Assembly: GCA_018340805.1 (NCBI GenBank)
Contig: JACMZG010001913.1
Coordinates: 14,782,897-14,846,896, forward strand
Direction: 5' to 3'
Source of the DNA: Microvelia longipes
Taxonomy: Eukaryota; Arthropoda; Insecta; Hemiptera; Veliidae
DNA: 64,000 bases
In this document: in pieces, positions 22,395-34,439 of the stretch
How the letters are laid out: every line of letters starts with the position of its first letter
How positions within the stretch are numbered: the first letter of the stretch is position 1
Notes under the pieces: generated by a model
The model's database searches: none
What the model was told of the DNA's origin: nothing
The model's input: the letters and a program-made list of their open reading frames with translations, nothing else
Made by a program: the position numbers and the translations under genes

Positions 22395-22520
22395 CGTACC
22401 ATTTGTACAAATAGTCATATTTACTCTCGAGATATTTAACTACCACGACTTCGCCTCGGGATTAAACTACATGGTTTCCTTGGCTTCGATTCTGAAACCA
22501 ACTTTATAAACCCCTCAGCA
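22395..22520 (+). repeat. Repeat G fragment
   Basis: CTTCGCCTCGGG-TTAAACTAC and CCTTGGCTTCGATTCTGAAACC correspond to 62150-62212 (GGCTTCGCCTCGGGTGTTAA, CTCGGCTTACGCCTTAGAAACC). Confidence 0.5.
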
Positions 22521-22559
22521 TTGCCTCTAGCTATAAAAATTTGTATACCCTAGCTTAGA

Positions 22560-23840
22560 GACTCTGGAAGTAACAAAAAACACCGAAAGTATTGAGTGTA
22601 TTTTCCTCCATGGCGCGCGTATTACCATTTGTACATGAGACCAACTTCATGTTTGACTACCATTATTTAACAGATATATAAACTTACAATATAGACAAAG
22701 AGTCTGTGTTAAAGTTTGACATAAAATTATAAGCGGCTTAGTTATACTTTTGGCAGTTTGTTTAAATAAAGGTATAAAATAACGACATTAAAGAAAACGT
22801 TTTTCAAAGTTTACAAATAACAATAAGCAGTGGTTGCAGGTTGGAGTTACTGTGTGGTTTGTCAAAGATGTACAAACATGTTAAATAATACCTTTATAAT
22901 ACTCAGTTTGTTTATAATATAAAAGCAAATTTCTCACATGAGTTTATAATGAAATCGGAAAATAAAATAAGGGGTAGTAGGTCCTGTAGTAGAGTGCTGA
23001 TAAGGGTGGTACTGGGCCAAGGGAGAAGGGATGTCCTACTTTGTATGTGAACCGTGTAACTAGGATCTCACTAACACTTATATATTGTGTATATAAAAGT
23101 TGATTGTGTGAAATACTGTGGAGTTTATCAGTGTTCCGCACAGGTAACCACAGTGAAAAGAAAAAACGCCTTTTCTTCAATATAGCAGGGCAAACTGGAA
23201 GCTTTTATCCGTTGTATATGGTGTGAGAGAAAAATATACACACCATTTTCTATCCTTTCAGCTTACATAAAGAAAAATCTTGGCCCTTGATGTAAGCTGA
23301 CCGTCTCTCCTTACTGACCGCCTAATCCTTAGCCGTCAGATCTTTCCGTTATTCTCTTACACTTCACCGCCCCCAATAAGCCACGCACATTTCTTTTATG
23401 CTTCAAGAAAGCCAACTATATCAAAGTCTTTACTATCTTTTTGAAATATATAACTTAGCTCTAGAAGAAAACATTTTCTATGACTATTATTTTTATATTT
23501 ATACTTTGAAGAATAATTACCAAAAAACGATAGTTCTTATTTTTATGTACTTCAAATTAAAATTTAAAAAAATAATAAAGTTTTAAGCAAAAGAAACCGA
23601 AACGAGTTTTCTTTGATGTTTGCATTTTCAATTTTAGCTAAGGGTCTGAGACGAATAAAACCAGTCTTGAATTGAAACGAGAATTCTAGACCAAAAACAC
23701 AAAACAATAAACACATTTAAACAATTTTAAATGAGGTGTTGTTTTCGAGGATTTAAAGGGCTAGAGTAAATCCGATTTGGAATTACAAGAGTAATCAAAA
23801 TAATCCTAGCCAAAGGCCCATGTTTAATTATGGTACAGTC
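22560..23840. other. Spacer, nothing recognised
   Basis: A minus-strand frame at 22944-23180 and a plus-strand frame at 23398-23586 have no recognisable protein features. Confidence 0.4.
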
Positions 23841-23845
23841 GTCTA

Positions 23846-24046
23846 GGCTATATTTAAGGATTGTTTTAGAATTTTTAGACAGCCAGTTTTTCCACAGTTG
23901 TGAAAAATAGAGAAATATTTCAATTTTTAAGATAAAAGTGCTGAAACGGGTTCATATGGGTTTTGATACATTGTTTTTCATAGTGCAGGCTATATTTGAG
24001 ATTTTATTTTCGAATTTTTAGGCTTCTTGTTTTTTACAGTTGTGGA
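23846..24046. repeat. Two-unit direct repeat, 141-bp period
   Basis: AGGCTATATTTAAGGATTGT...TTTCCACAGTTGTG (23846-23904) recurs as AGGCTATATTTGAGATTTTA...TTTTTACAGTTGTG (23987-24045). The copies differ at roughly a quarter of positions. Confidence 0.6.
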
Positions 24047-24059
24047 CTTTAGTTATTTT

Positions 24060-25490
24060 AGTTAATTGGAGGATGCAAATAGAGGAAATAACATTTTAAT
24101 ATTAGATGATTATAGAAATAGTTTTTTTGAACGGCGGATATTTTCTAGTCCAGCGAAGCAGATATTAGTGAAAGTCGAACACTTTTGCCAAAGTCTAATC
24201 CGGTTGTACCAAAAGTTATTTTGTCTTAATCAACCCCAGAACTAGAGTTGACGTGGCTTAAAGATATTTTGCGCATTATCAAGCTCAATGTGTCTTAATT
24301 TGGTCGCACTAGACTTCTAGCCTGATCTTTTTAAGCAATAAAACGTAAACAATAAAACTTAAGTTTCAGAAAAAAAAATGTTAAAGAAAGACCAGATAAA
24401 AATAATTTTTTAAATTTTATACAAACAAAAACAGTAAATAAAAACGGTAAAGAATAAATGAATGTAAAAGTAAGTAAAAAGGACGGAATCTAGTTGAATT
24501 TTAAATTGTTTTACTTGTATGGTTGAAGAAGCGGAACAATCCACTACTGAGCGGAACAGTTTGGAGCATTTAGTTTAGACCTATATCCTCAGGAAGTTTA
24601 ACAACAGAAAAAAACCCTTTACAAGCTACTACAACCCTTTCCAATTGGATAGGTACAAATGAGGTTTACTACTTTCCATTTTATTCCTATGTTTTCTCCT
24701 TAGTTGCAGAAAACTCCTACTTTTAAACTCGGTTAAATGGATTAAAAAAGGCCTGTTTGTAGTGCCCTTTTAATCAAGATAGCCTTGAAAGATAAAGCTT
24801 AAACCCATTTCCCTTTATCAAGTGTGTAATAAAAACAGAGATATTTTAACAGCTGAGCTTAGCAGTATTTTAGCGTTAAAAGGATTTTTAAAACAAAAGT
24901 ATTCACTTTCTTTAAAGCAGAAATCTCTGAAATATATCTACGGGTATGAAAAACATGGTTATTTAAATTAATTCAAATTTATAATAGCACCAAGCGCTTC
25001 TTTTTATGCATTTCTTTTAATAATCTCATAATAAATTTAATTCAATTTATTGTAATGATATTACAGTTTAAGTAATCTTATAATAAGATTAACTGATCGA
25101 TGTATTTAAGTGATGATTGTTATCTTATAACCCAAAATATATATTAACGATTTTAGGTATTTTTCGTGTACATCTCTTTTCTGTTTGTAATGTTATAAAA
25201 ACAACAAAAATTAGTCAACCCTGCTTACCTCAGGCTCCTGGGCCATCACGAACAGGTTATCTTTATATATCTATGAGTTACGATTTATTTTGTATGTTAC
25301 TTAAAGAACTTTAAAAACATAGAGCCCGCATTTGGAATAGTTTATTTTATTGACGTATTGACTCAGCGGTTTGTAACAGACAATCCAATTAAGTCCGATA
25401 TCGACCACTCAATCCATCAAGAGAACTATTGGTGGATTGATAAAGCTTGAAATCACTTTTAATTCTTATACCGCCCGCCTTGGATTCGAT
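24060..25490. other. AT-rich spacer, nothing recognised
   Basis: No gene, tandem array or foldback was seen. Confidence 0.45.
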
Positions 25491-25494
25491 AATT

Positions 25495-25985
25495 ATTTAA
25501 ATATTTTTTTCGTGCGGCTGTAAAGTAGGCACTTTACATACTCGAAAAAGTAGGTGAAATGCGTTTTATACAGTCCGCGACAGTGTCTTAGTTTTTTACT
25601 ATCGGCGACTGTAAAAAAACTACGAATCCCTAGTGAAGTTCCTCAAATGTACACTATGGGGACATTTATAGTTGGACGCTAGAAATTTACTACAAGGTTA
25701 TAACCTAACTTCCTTTTTCTTATTATTTTTTCAAATAAATAGAACATTATTAATTATTTATTATCAAGTGTTTAATAATCATGAAAAGTGATTCAGACAT
25801 TGAAAATACGCCGCCAAAATTACTCGAAATACCAGATATACTACGCCCGAAAAAATAGCATATGCTACACGACCGGTATTGTTTTTTACTTCGGCTCTTT
25901 TTACAGTCTCACTTCGCTCGACGTTAAATGTAGTCGCTACGGTAAAAAAAAAGACCTTCACAGTCTTGTAACATAATATACCATT
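25495..25985 (+). repeat. Repeat K copy 2
   Basis: Collinear with 8490-9010. Includes the ATG at 25780 followed by the SDSDIENTPPKL coding stretch, AATAGCATATGC, TCTCACTTCGCTCG, TACGGTAAA and CAGTCTTGTAACATAATATA. It ends directly before the foldback at 26013. Confidence 0.6.
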
Positions 25986-26012
25986 TCCTGCTACTATAAA
26001 GTGTTTTATATA

Positions 26013-26529
26013 ACACAATATAATGTGCGAGAGACCCCTTGGAAATGTAACAAGCAAAATGCAATGCTACATCTGGGAACTGTTCCATCATTCGACATTC
26101 GTCATTATTGATGGCTCAACATAATGTCATGTCCCACTCTGTTTCGTTACGTCTAACTCATCAGGACGCCGACAGAGCCTGAACTCACCCTGACCTCCTA
26201 TTAAATACCGAAGAATATATGTTATGCAAAACTCGGTAGTATCAAATGATATATGTTTTGCTTGCCAAGCATGATGGCAATAAGAGAGCACCGCTCGTCT
26301 CTGGTAAATACTTCACATTATGTTCTTCGGAATTTAATTGAAGGTCAGAGTGAGTTCAGGCTCTGTCGGCGCCCTGATGAGTTCGACGTAACGAAACAGA
26401 GTGGGACATGACATTATGTCGAGCCATCAATAATGACGAATGTCGAATGATGGAACAGTTCCCAGATGTAGCATTGCATTTTGCTTGTTACATTTCCTAG
26501 GAGTCTCTTGCACATTTATATTGTTCCAA
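26013..26529. mobile_element. GAGAGACAC foldback element with long loop
   Basis: Arms of about 200 bp (26013-26218 and 26320-26529) with GTGCGAGAGACCCCTTGG, GTAACAAGCAAAATGCAATG and GTCATGTCCCACTCTGTTTC. The 100-bp loop holds TTATGCAAAACTCGGTAGTA and GCATGATGGCAATAAGAGAG. The copy at 3731-4051 lacks this loop. Non-coding. Confidence 0.8.
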
Positions 26530-27500
26530 TTATTCATGTTTTGCAAAATAAAGATATAAGAAGAATTTGGTGGTTGGTTTACAAATTATAATAAAAGATA
26601 AATCAAATTTCACACGTGGAGTTACTTTCTGGATCCTAAAGAGGGTAAGATTGACCCTCCAAAGTCACTCCCATGTTCGTAAATAAACATGAAATATTAA
26701 TTATCTAACCATATTTCACAGCATGCGCCAGGTTGTCACTGTGTTCGTCCCCTTTTCTGTTATATTTATGAATAAAATTACAGAAACGTCAGGATATTGC
26801 ACTTTAATTTATATTAAATGAATAAGGCTTGACATTTGGCCTAAAATTTAATGTATTTCGTGGATACTTGATAATTAAATTATTCTAGGATAATTTTCGA
26901 AGATCCAATACTGAATTTAAATATACTTAAAATAAATTAAAATATTGTAAGTAAAGCATAAACTTTGTGAGAACTATAATGCGTATTAATAAATTAGTAA
27001 TCTAGTAACAATAATGACGTAAAACAAAATTCATTCCACGAGAAAATAATTCAACATTAATTAAAAACTAAAAAAAAGTAATACAAAAATTAGTAGCTGA
27101 TCTTAAACATGTCATGCAGTTCGCTCCAAAATATAATTCGTAAAACTCTGGTAAAAGTTTGTTGGCTCTTACTTTGATACTTATTAGTGATTTTATAGTA
27201 TTTGTATAAATAGAAATATACTGATACTATAATACTAAGCAAAGGCAACAGAATTATATACGAAATGCATTTTCACATATTCTACATACACCAGAAAATG
27301 TCATTTTCGTAAAATGTTTCGATAATGAATTGTAGTCCTCAATCTTGAATCGTTTGGTGAGATCTTGTAAAAGAATGTTAAAACATAGGTCAGACTATAT
27401 TATAAAATGTTTAGTTTAAAATTCTAGCAAAACAAGGTCATATTTAAATTAAACTTTAATTTGAATAAGTTATTAGGGTGAAGCGCAGGTGGAGTGTATT
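26530..27500. other. AT-rich spacer, nothing recognised
   Basis: Only a small hairpin GAGGGT-AAGATTG-ACCCTC at 26641-26659 was noticed. Confidence 0.45.
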
Positions 27501-27502
27501 AT

Positions 27503-27722
27503 AATAATCAATACGAAAAGCCTCTCCACAAAGTTAATTAAATAAAATTCAAAACCGGCTTTCAACCAAAACGGTCATCATCAGTGCCTAAAAACAAAAA
27601 GTAAAATAGACTAGAAAACACTAAAAAGAAGAATCAAAAAGTAAAAATGACAAACATACAAAAATAGTATGTAACTATACATACACTTAACTTTGTGGAG
27701 AGGCTTTTTCGTATTGATTATT
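27503..27722. mobile_element. Foldback element with one CTGATGATG module
   Basis: Terminal inverted repeats of about 36 bp: AATAATCAATACGAAAAGCC then TCTCCACAAAGTTAA on the left, and the exact complement ending GTATTGATTATT on the right. The interior is non-coding and contains, on the minus strand, the module described next. Confidence 0.75.
27518..27600 (-). other. CTGATG-hairpin-GAAA module
   Basis: Minus strand: TTTTTAGGCACTGATGATG, an ACC-GTTTT-GGT hairpin, TGAAAGCCGG, then TTTTATTTAATTAACTTTGTGGAGAGGC. It keeps the full CTGATGA and GAAA boxes. It aligns base by base with 1588-1672 for most of its length, although the two elements have different termini. Confidence 0.55.
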
Positions 27723-27729
27723 TTAATTT

Positions 27730-29825
27730 GAATGTTTCGATGTATTCCTGGTACCATAAATGGATAGGACTATTCAGAGCTGGTAAATTATTAAATAACT
27801 AAAAACTAAGGTTTAAATATTATGTGTCCCAAATATTGATACAATTTTTTTGCAAACTCATCCATAGACAAATATGTTAAAGAGATATATAGAAAGTATA
27901 AAGTATGTATATCCGCGTCCTATGTGTAATATAACGTAAAGAGCAAAAAAAAAAAACTTTTATCGTCCTTATATTTAACTGTCAGATGAAAATATTCTGC
28001 ACTTAACCACGAAAATATTTTCTAAAAAAAAGTTTGTAAAGAATCCATACCACAGACATACTGACATAGAACCAGACATAGAAACGTAAGGGTGTACGCT
28101 ATGAAAAAGACTTTTCAATATCAGGAAGGAAAAGAGTGGAGGAGGAATGATACTAAAAAATAAATGTGTAATGTCGAAAAATAAGAGAAAAACCCTCCGG
28201 AAAACATTTTTATTTTTCGAGATACGACTTTTCATGAGTCTCCGTGAACTAAAAATACATACGGAATAAAAGATAAAATCGGCAATGCGGGTTACAACGG
28301 AATTTGAAGGAAAAACCCAAATATAAAAAATACGGATTTTTCCGGATAACAATACATCATTATTTTGTAGAGTTTCGTTTTCTTTATTGAGTCAATAACT
28401 GATTGATATAAAAACCTATATTAATCTCTGTAATGGATATTAAAACAAACGATCAATAACATAATATGAAAGTATAAGAATGCTACAAAAGACAAAAACT
28501 TTGAAGGAAGCAACTGCGAGCTAAGAATTTATTTGAAGCCTAAATACTAAAATTAAAATCAGAAATGATTTTGAATGAAACCGCATAAAAGCTGCGTAGC
28601 TTATTTTAAGCGTAGCTTTTTTTAAAATTATAGCATAGATTAATCTTCAAAATGGATACTTATAGGAACAAAATAAAAAGAAATGCACAATTCAATTGTT
28701 AACTTAAATAAAAGAATTTAATATTTAACATGTCTTGTTATGTTACATAATCGTTGATGGTTTCAATAAAGGACAAAAATTACAAAATATGAACTAGCTT
28801 TTATAAAATGTTTTATACCCAGATACGGATAGTTTTATTTCAGCTACAAAACTAAAAATAAAACTTCTGTAAGAATCCAACTCTGAATAACTCATTCCTT
28901 ATTTATTTATTTCTTTCTCCTTATATTCTTCTTTAAACTTATAAATATTTCATAGACGTACAACAATTTTCTATCACTACACACAGTTTCTTCCTCAGGA
29001 ATCCAATTCACTAAATGGGCTCAAAACAAGGAATAAAACAAAAGCATACAAACCTGCCTAGCAAAGTCAGGTATCATTCATTTTTCTTTTTCTATTTCTA
29101 AGTAATGCTTTTATTGAGATTCTTATTCTTTTTTTAAGTAAAATAAATAAAAAGAGGTCTAAAAGTTACTTTTCTTTTTTGTATCTTTAGATTTTGATAA
29201 GGGTCGTCTTTTGTTTTTAAAATGTTTTTACTTTTTGCTTTTTTAAAGGCAAACTTTTTTTGTTTTACTTTGTTTTTTAGTTTATGCTTATTTATCACAC
29301 TGTTTGTGTTTGAGTTCAGTTTATTAAAAAAGGGAGACTTAAGAAATAAAAAAAAGTAAGAAGGAATAAAGCGTTACCACAAATATAAAGAAAAAGGAAG
29401 TTAAATTCGTACGCATATAAAATAGTACTAGATAGTACACATATAAATAGTAAATAGTATACTAGAACCTAAAAGTTTGAACGCAAATGTTATAAATACT
29501 GATGTTAATCTACATTTCCTCATCAGAAATAAAAATTATGTAATAATTAATATCAAGTTTTAGAATATGGTTAATATTTTAACTTGTTGAGGAAAAAAAA
29601 GAAATTTGTTCATTGCGTAATTTGTGTAAGAAATTGAAAAGGAACATGCGATTTTCACAAAAAAGAAAGTATATTATAACTAACAATTTAAGAATAATTG
29701 AAACTTCAACAACACAACACACTATTTAACACGCTAATAGTATTCCTTAATACATGTATAGTTTATTTAAGATTTTACTACAAGAGCGTTTAGATGAATT
29801 ATGTGACCAGTGAGTCATTGGAAAA
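27730..29825. other. AT-rich spacer, nothing recognised
   Basis: The minus-strand frame at 27975-28352 (125 codons) is rich in F, S and I, has no recognisable domain, and is not supported as a gene. Confidence 0.4.
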
Positions 29826-29827
29826 AG

Positions 29828-29831
<4 letters not shown>

Positions 29832-29896
<65 letters not shown>

Positions 29897-29905
29897 TATA
29901 GAATA
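29832..29905. repeat. TA microsatellite
   Basis: (TA)n with two interruptions. Confidence 0.9.
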
Positions 29906-30349
29906 TATATAGAAAATTTAATTAAAACAGCGACAATAGTGTAGGATAAGGTCGTAAAGTTTCGAGTAATTTTCGGATAAAAAACGACTAAGAAAAAAAC
30001 AATTCGGGCACAGAAGAATATCATGAATAAAAAACATATTTATGTAATAGTAGCACATAAAAAACTGTACAAGATAAAATATGTACTTACAGAATAGTTT
30101 TTCCTAATGAAATTAATAAAATTGTCATTACCTGAAAAATAAAAACACAAACCATATAATTAATACGATAGTTTCAATAATTTTGTTTAATAAATTAAAA
30201 ATAACAAAACATTAAAATTAGTATATAGTATCGAGTAGCTTATACGGAACTCGTACAAAACCTGTACAGGAAATGTAACAAACTGGTACAGATTCTTCTA
30301 AAGACATATCTTTAGTGATAATGGCTAATTTCATTATAAATGCCTTTAA

Positions 30350-30675
<326 letters not shown>

Positions 30676-30850
30676 ATATAATACAGGTATACAATAGAGT
30701 ACTTTGAGAGTTATGTGGGGCCCTTTATCGATTTAATGATGTGCATGCCATGACAGTTTATGGTCTTAATTATAGCCAATACAACACTCGATAAGAACCT
30801 TTAATAAATATACAGAATCTATAATTAAATAATCAAAACTTATTTGTTTA

Positions 30851-30903
30851 AGGTGACATGGAATACCATGTCACTTTTATTATTTGCAATAGCAAATAAT
30901 AAA
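30851..30903. other. Twin 12-bp hairpins with identical AATA loops
   Basis: AAGGTGACATGG-AATA-CCATGTCACTTT (one G-T pair) is followed at once by TTTATTATTTGC-AATA-GCAAATAATAAA (perfect). The two hairpins overlap by a few T bases. They lie about 80 bp before the 83-bp satellite array. Function unknown. Confidence 0.75.
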
Positions 30904-30981
30904 TCAAAGAAAATTGTAGAAATATGCCTACGGCACCTCGAACTATAGGTATTATACAGCTCACTTATGATAAGTCTTGCT

Positions 30982-31600
30982 GAGATATGACCTCATACTC
31001 AAAAGGGTCATGACTCAAAGCAAATCACGTCACCAGGACCATGACTAAGGACCTGTGTCATGCTAAGATATGACCTCATACTCAAAAGAGTCATTACTCA
31101 AAGCAAATCACGTCACCAGGACCATGACTACGGACCTGTGTCATGCTGAGATATGACCTCATACTCAAAAGGGTCATGACTCAAAGCAGATTACGTCACT
31201 AAGACCATGACTAAGGACCTGTGTCATGATGAGATATGACCAGTGTGCATATGACCTCATACTCAAAGGGTCATGAATCAAAGCAAATCACGTCACCAGG
31301 ACCATGACTAAGGACCTGCGTCAAGATGAGATATGACCTCATACTCAAAGGGTCATGAATCAAAGCAAATCACGTCACCAGGACCATGACTAAGGACCTG
31401 CGTCAAGATGAGATATGACCTCATACTCAAAGGGTCATGAATCAAAGCAAATCACGTCACCAGGACCATGACTAAGGACCTGCGTCAAGATGAGATATGA
31501 CCTCATACTCAAAAGGGTCATGACTCAAAGCAGATTACGTCACTAGGACCAGTGTCATGATGTGATATGACCTAACACGTAAAAAGGTCCCGCTCAAATC
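30982..31600. repeat. 83-bp satellite array, about seven units
   Basis: Units begin GAGATATGACCTCATACTCA at 30982, 31065, 31148, 31231, 31328, 31410 and 31492 (spacing 82-83, with one 97-bp interval caused by an insertion at 31242-31256). Each unit carries TGACCT, AGGGTCA, TGACTCA or a variant, and CACGTCAC. The middle units share TGAATCA and CTGCGTCAAGATG, so they were amplified as a subgroup. Non-coding. Confidence 0.9.
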
Positions 31601-32122
31601 AGACTCATTATAAACTTATAAATACTTGCTCAATTTTATTTGCTTATTCTATTATTAAACTACAACTACAATTTAAAACTAAACTATAAAAATAGCTTTT
31701 ATTAGAAGTAATATTTGGCTTACAATGTGCCTAAAAAGCTTTATCGAATACTAAGTAGCTTTCTACAATTAGTTTGTAGTTGAAAAGGATTAAAAGTAGA
31801 CTAAATTTATACAGGTTACATTATTATATGTTTTTTAAACTGGGGGTATAAACCATAGCATTAGACCACTCAAGTTGTGTCCTTAGTGCAAACCAAAAAC
31901 AGATTACATTATAATTCTTCGCGGACAAAAAATAGGGTAGGCAAGGGCATTCGCACGAAATACGCAAAAATGCATTAATATATGTTTTCCTAGATATCAT
32001 AATTAAGGAAACGTAGCGTTATGGGTTTTTAGGTTAGATCAAATTTCTTTAAAATCTTTAATTGCTATTAAAGAGTAAAGACAGTTTATTTTTCATGAAT
32101 AAAATTTATTCATAAAAAATAG

Positions 32123-32205
32123 CAAATGTTAAACAAACCCGGCATCAAGGAAAAACCAATTACACAAAAACGAATTAAATTACTCTACCAAGAAAATTAT
32201 ATAAG
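32123..32205 (+). other. Exon-like 83-bp duplicate, copy 1
   Basis: Identical in length to 32750-32832 and about 93% identical (6 differences in 83), with unrelated flanks. Preceded by AG. The frame from the ATG at 32126 reads MLNKPGIKEKPITQKRIKLL then YQENYI. Of the six differences to copy 2, three are third-position silent changes; the rest change P to N and E to K. This looks like a coding exon. The product is not recognised; it is basic, with a helix-like KRIKLLYQENYI end. Confidence 0.4.
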
Positions 32206-32362
32206 AGAAAAAAAACATTATCGGAAAAACACAGAAATGGCATCCGACCATAAAATCACATTACGTCGGATACTTGAAAAGCCCATAAAGACTTTACTTC
32301 GAAATTCCCATAAAAATGAGTATTTTTCACAAAACCGTAAATGCGGTCTCGCGCATCGTTAA
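32126..32362 (+). CDS. Hypothetical small basic protein or exon
   Basis: A 78-codon frame starting with the duplicated exon-like segment and continuing with HKITLRRILEKPIKTLLRN, rich in K and R. No domain, signal peptide or membrane segment is visible. Only the first 27 codons have support from the duplication at 32.75 kb, where the sequence after the block is different. It could be an exon of an unseen gene, part of a transposon gene, or chance. Confidence 0.25.
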   Translation: MLNKPGIKEKPITQKRIKLLYQENYIREKKHYRKNTEMASDHKITLRRILEKPIKTLLRNSHKNEYFSQNRKCGLAHR

Positions 32363-32749
32363 ACTTAATTTATGGTCTGACTTTTTTCTCATTTTATTTT
32401 TTATCCTTTTTTTGCTATTACATCGCAAAATAGGGTTTAATCGATTGAAAGTTTATCTTTTTTTCATTTTATTAACTTTTAATACACTCGATATTTGAGA
32501 AGAGGTTTATGATAAACGGAAAATTTGAACGATTATTTTTCATAGATCGTAAATAGAATATAATATAATTTTGTTGGGTACTCACAGATTGTTTTTATTT
32601 TATTATCCAATAATAAAACTTAAGTTATGAACACGATAATTAAACAACATAGCAAAAAAGATAAAAGATGTTGCCCAGTAAAAAGGTTGCCAATATCATA
32701 ACGCAAAGTGAAAATACTAGTGCATAAGCAAAACTCGAAAAAAACCTAG

Positions 32750-32832
32750 CAAATGTTGAACAAAAACGGTATTAAGAAAAAACCAATTACACAAAAACGA
32801 ATTAAATTACTCTACCAAGAAAATTATATAAG
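32750..32832 (+). other. Exon-like 83-bp duplicate, copy 2
   Basis: Preceded by AACCTAG and followed so that its last bases read ATAA-GTATAAC, a plausible 5' splice donor. Encodes MLNKNGIKKKPITQKRIKLL then YQENYI. Its position, 627 bp after copy 1, with unrelated intervening sequence, fits a duplicated exon. Confidence 0.4.
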
Positions 32833-33295
32833 TATAACATATAAATTATATTATATAAATATATTTTTTCTCAATAATAAATTAATTAAATGTGTCCTCA
32901 TCCTTGCCAAATCGGCACAGCACACTTTTATTCGCATTCATTTAAAGCTTAGTTAATGATTACAAGTTTCTAATGCGTACACAGTTTGCAGAAGCAACTG
33001 ACTTAAGGCACCAGAACACTTTAAGATTTGTGGCTAAACCTCAGCACAAACACAGTGGCACATCGTCCAGTTAGCAGGCACAATTTTTTTTAATTAAAAA
33101 AATGCACATTTTTAAAAAAACAAAATGCGAAAAATTGAGAAAAAAATTATGCTACTGTTCAAGTTATAAAGCATAAACTAAAAACTAAATCAATAAATAG
33201 ATTGATGAACCAGGAAGGAAGAAATCCTAAAAAAATCTGTTTTGCTTGTAGACCCAATAAATTTATTTTTTAGATTTTAACTTATAAATTGTAAA

Positions 33296-33390
33296 ATCAT
33301 TGGATACGGGGTACTTGAGATTGTAAAATCCTCGCTACATCGCACGCTGCCTTTGTCATCGTCACTTAAGACTTGCTTTGTTCGTCCTCA
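33296..33390 (+). repeat. Repeat C copy 3
   Basis: GGATACGGGGTACTTGAGAT, then TCGCTACATCGCACGCTGCC and GCTTTGTTCGTCCTCAGAAT. Confidence 0.5.
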
Positions 33391-33774
33391 GAATAATAAA
33401 ATTACTAAATTTACAGCGCGGTGCTTCTTCCAAATTGTATTAATCCGCTCGTTTTTAGGTAATAAAAACATCCTTTTTGTTTTCAATGGTATCCTATCCA
33501 GCTACTATCCTCGCTCACTGCTGCCTAACATTAGTGATCAGGCAAAACCCGTAGACATACTAGACGTATTAAAATGATTGGTATACTCGGAGTTTAGGAT
33601 ACACTCGAGCCAAATTACAGCTCATTTGGACATTTTTCTTGTTTTTAATCATTTTTAAAAACCGTATACAATTTATTTGATAAAAATCAAACAAATCCTA
33701 TTGAAATGAAATAGCACGTTTGCAAGACTATTATACGACTTAATACGTACCAAATTTGAATCATTTTTTTCCAA

Positions 33775-34010
33775 ATATTCTTATATTGTTTGAGACACCA
33801 ATGACGGGGGTAATGATGTCATAAAAATATTTTTCAGGTAGCACAACTAAAACTAAAATTTGTTGTTTGTATCGCAACTTTCAAATCTCTAGCATAAAAA
33901 CTCAGGGAGCTACAATGATTATACACACACATACAGATAACTTAGTAAAAATCACTCATTATGTCTTAAAAACATCGGAAACGGATAATTTAGATAAAAA
34001 ATACAGGATT
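33775..34010 (-). repeat. Repeat D, partial copy 6
   Basis: ATTGTTTGAGACACCAATGACGG, ATGATGTCATAAAAATATTT, GGTAGCACAACTAAAAC, GGGAGCTACAATGATTA, CA-rich tract, ATGTCTTAAAAACATCGGAA. The 5S-bearing end is missing. Confidence 0.6.
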
Positions 34011-34170
34011 TGGATTTTTAGTGCGAGCACGTAACTTTTTTATGCACTTAAGAAGTCTACAGTTATTTGGAGAGATCAGAGTCTTACAAGACTTCAACTA
34101 CATCTATACTGTTTACAGTTCTCGATATATGTTACTAGCCAGAAAATAAAGCGCAATTGAAGTATAAAGT

Positions 34171-34435
34171 ATTAATAAAACATCAAAGCATTTCCACATA
34201 AAATATTTATGACAGAGCCAGCATTCAACCTTATGGTCATCATTAGTGCCGGCAAACGATGTATGAAGGTAGGAAGGAGTCACTTGTTAGCTGTGACAAA
34301 TTTTCATTTCTAAAAGTGACTTCTTACAACCTCCATACATCGTTCGCCGGCACTGATGGTGACCGAAACGTTAAAAGCTGGCTCTGTCAATAAATATTTT
34401 ATGTGGAGTGACTTAGGATTTTTTAATATTTTATT
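34171..34435. mobile_element. Foldback element with paired CTGATG modules
   Basis: Arms about 34171-34290 and 34310-34435, complementary through AATATTTATGACAGAGCC, GGTCATCATTAGTGCCGGC and ATGTATGAAGGTAGGAAG with partner. The plus strand of the right arm reads CCGGCACTGATGGTGACCG then AAACGTTAAAAGCTGGC and TCAATAAATATTTTATGTGG. The left arm is more diverged (CATTAG, TTATGG). No coding sequence. Confidence 0.75.
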
Positions 34436-34439
34436 AGGG

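Noticed and set aside
27975..28352. 125-codon minus-strand gene
   Set aside because: Composition is F/S/I-rich as expected from AT-rich DNA, with no domain, no duplicate and no splice context.
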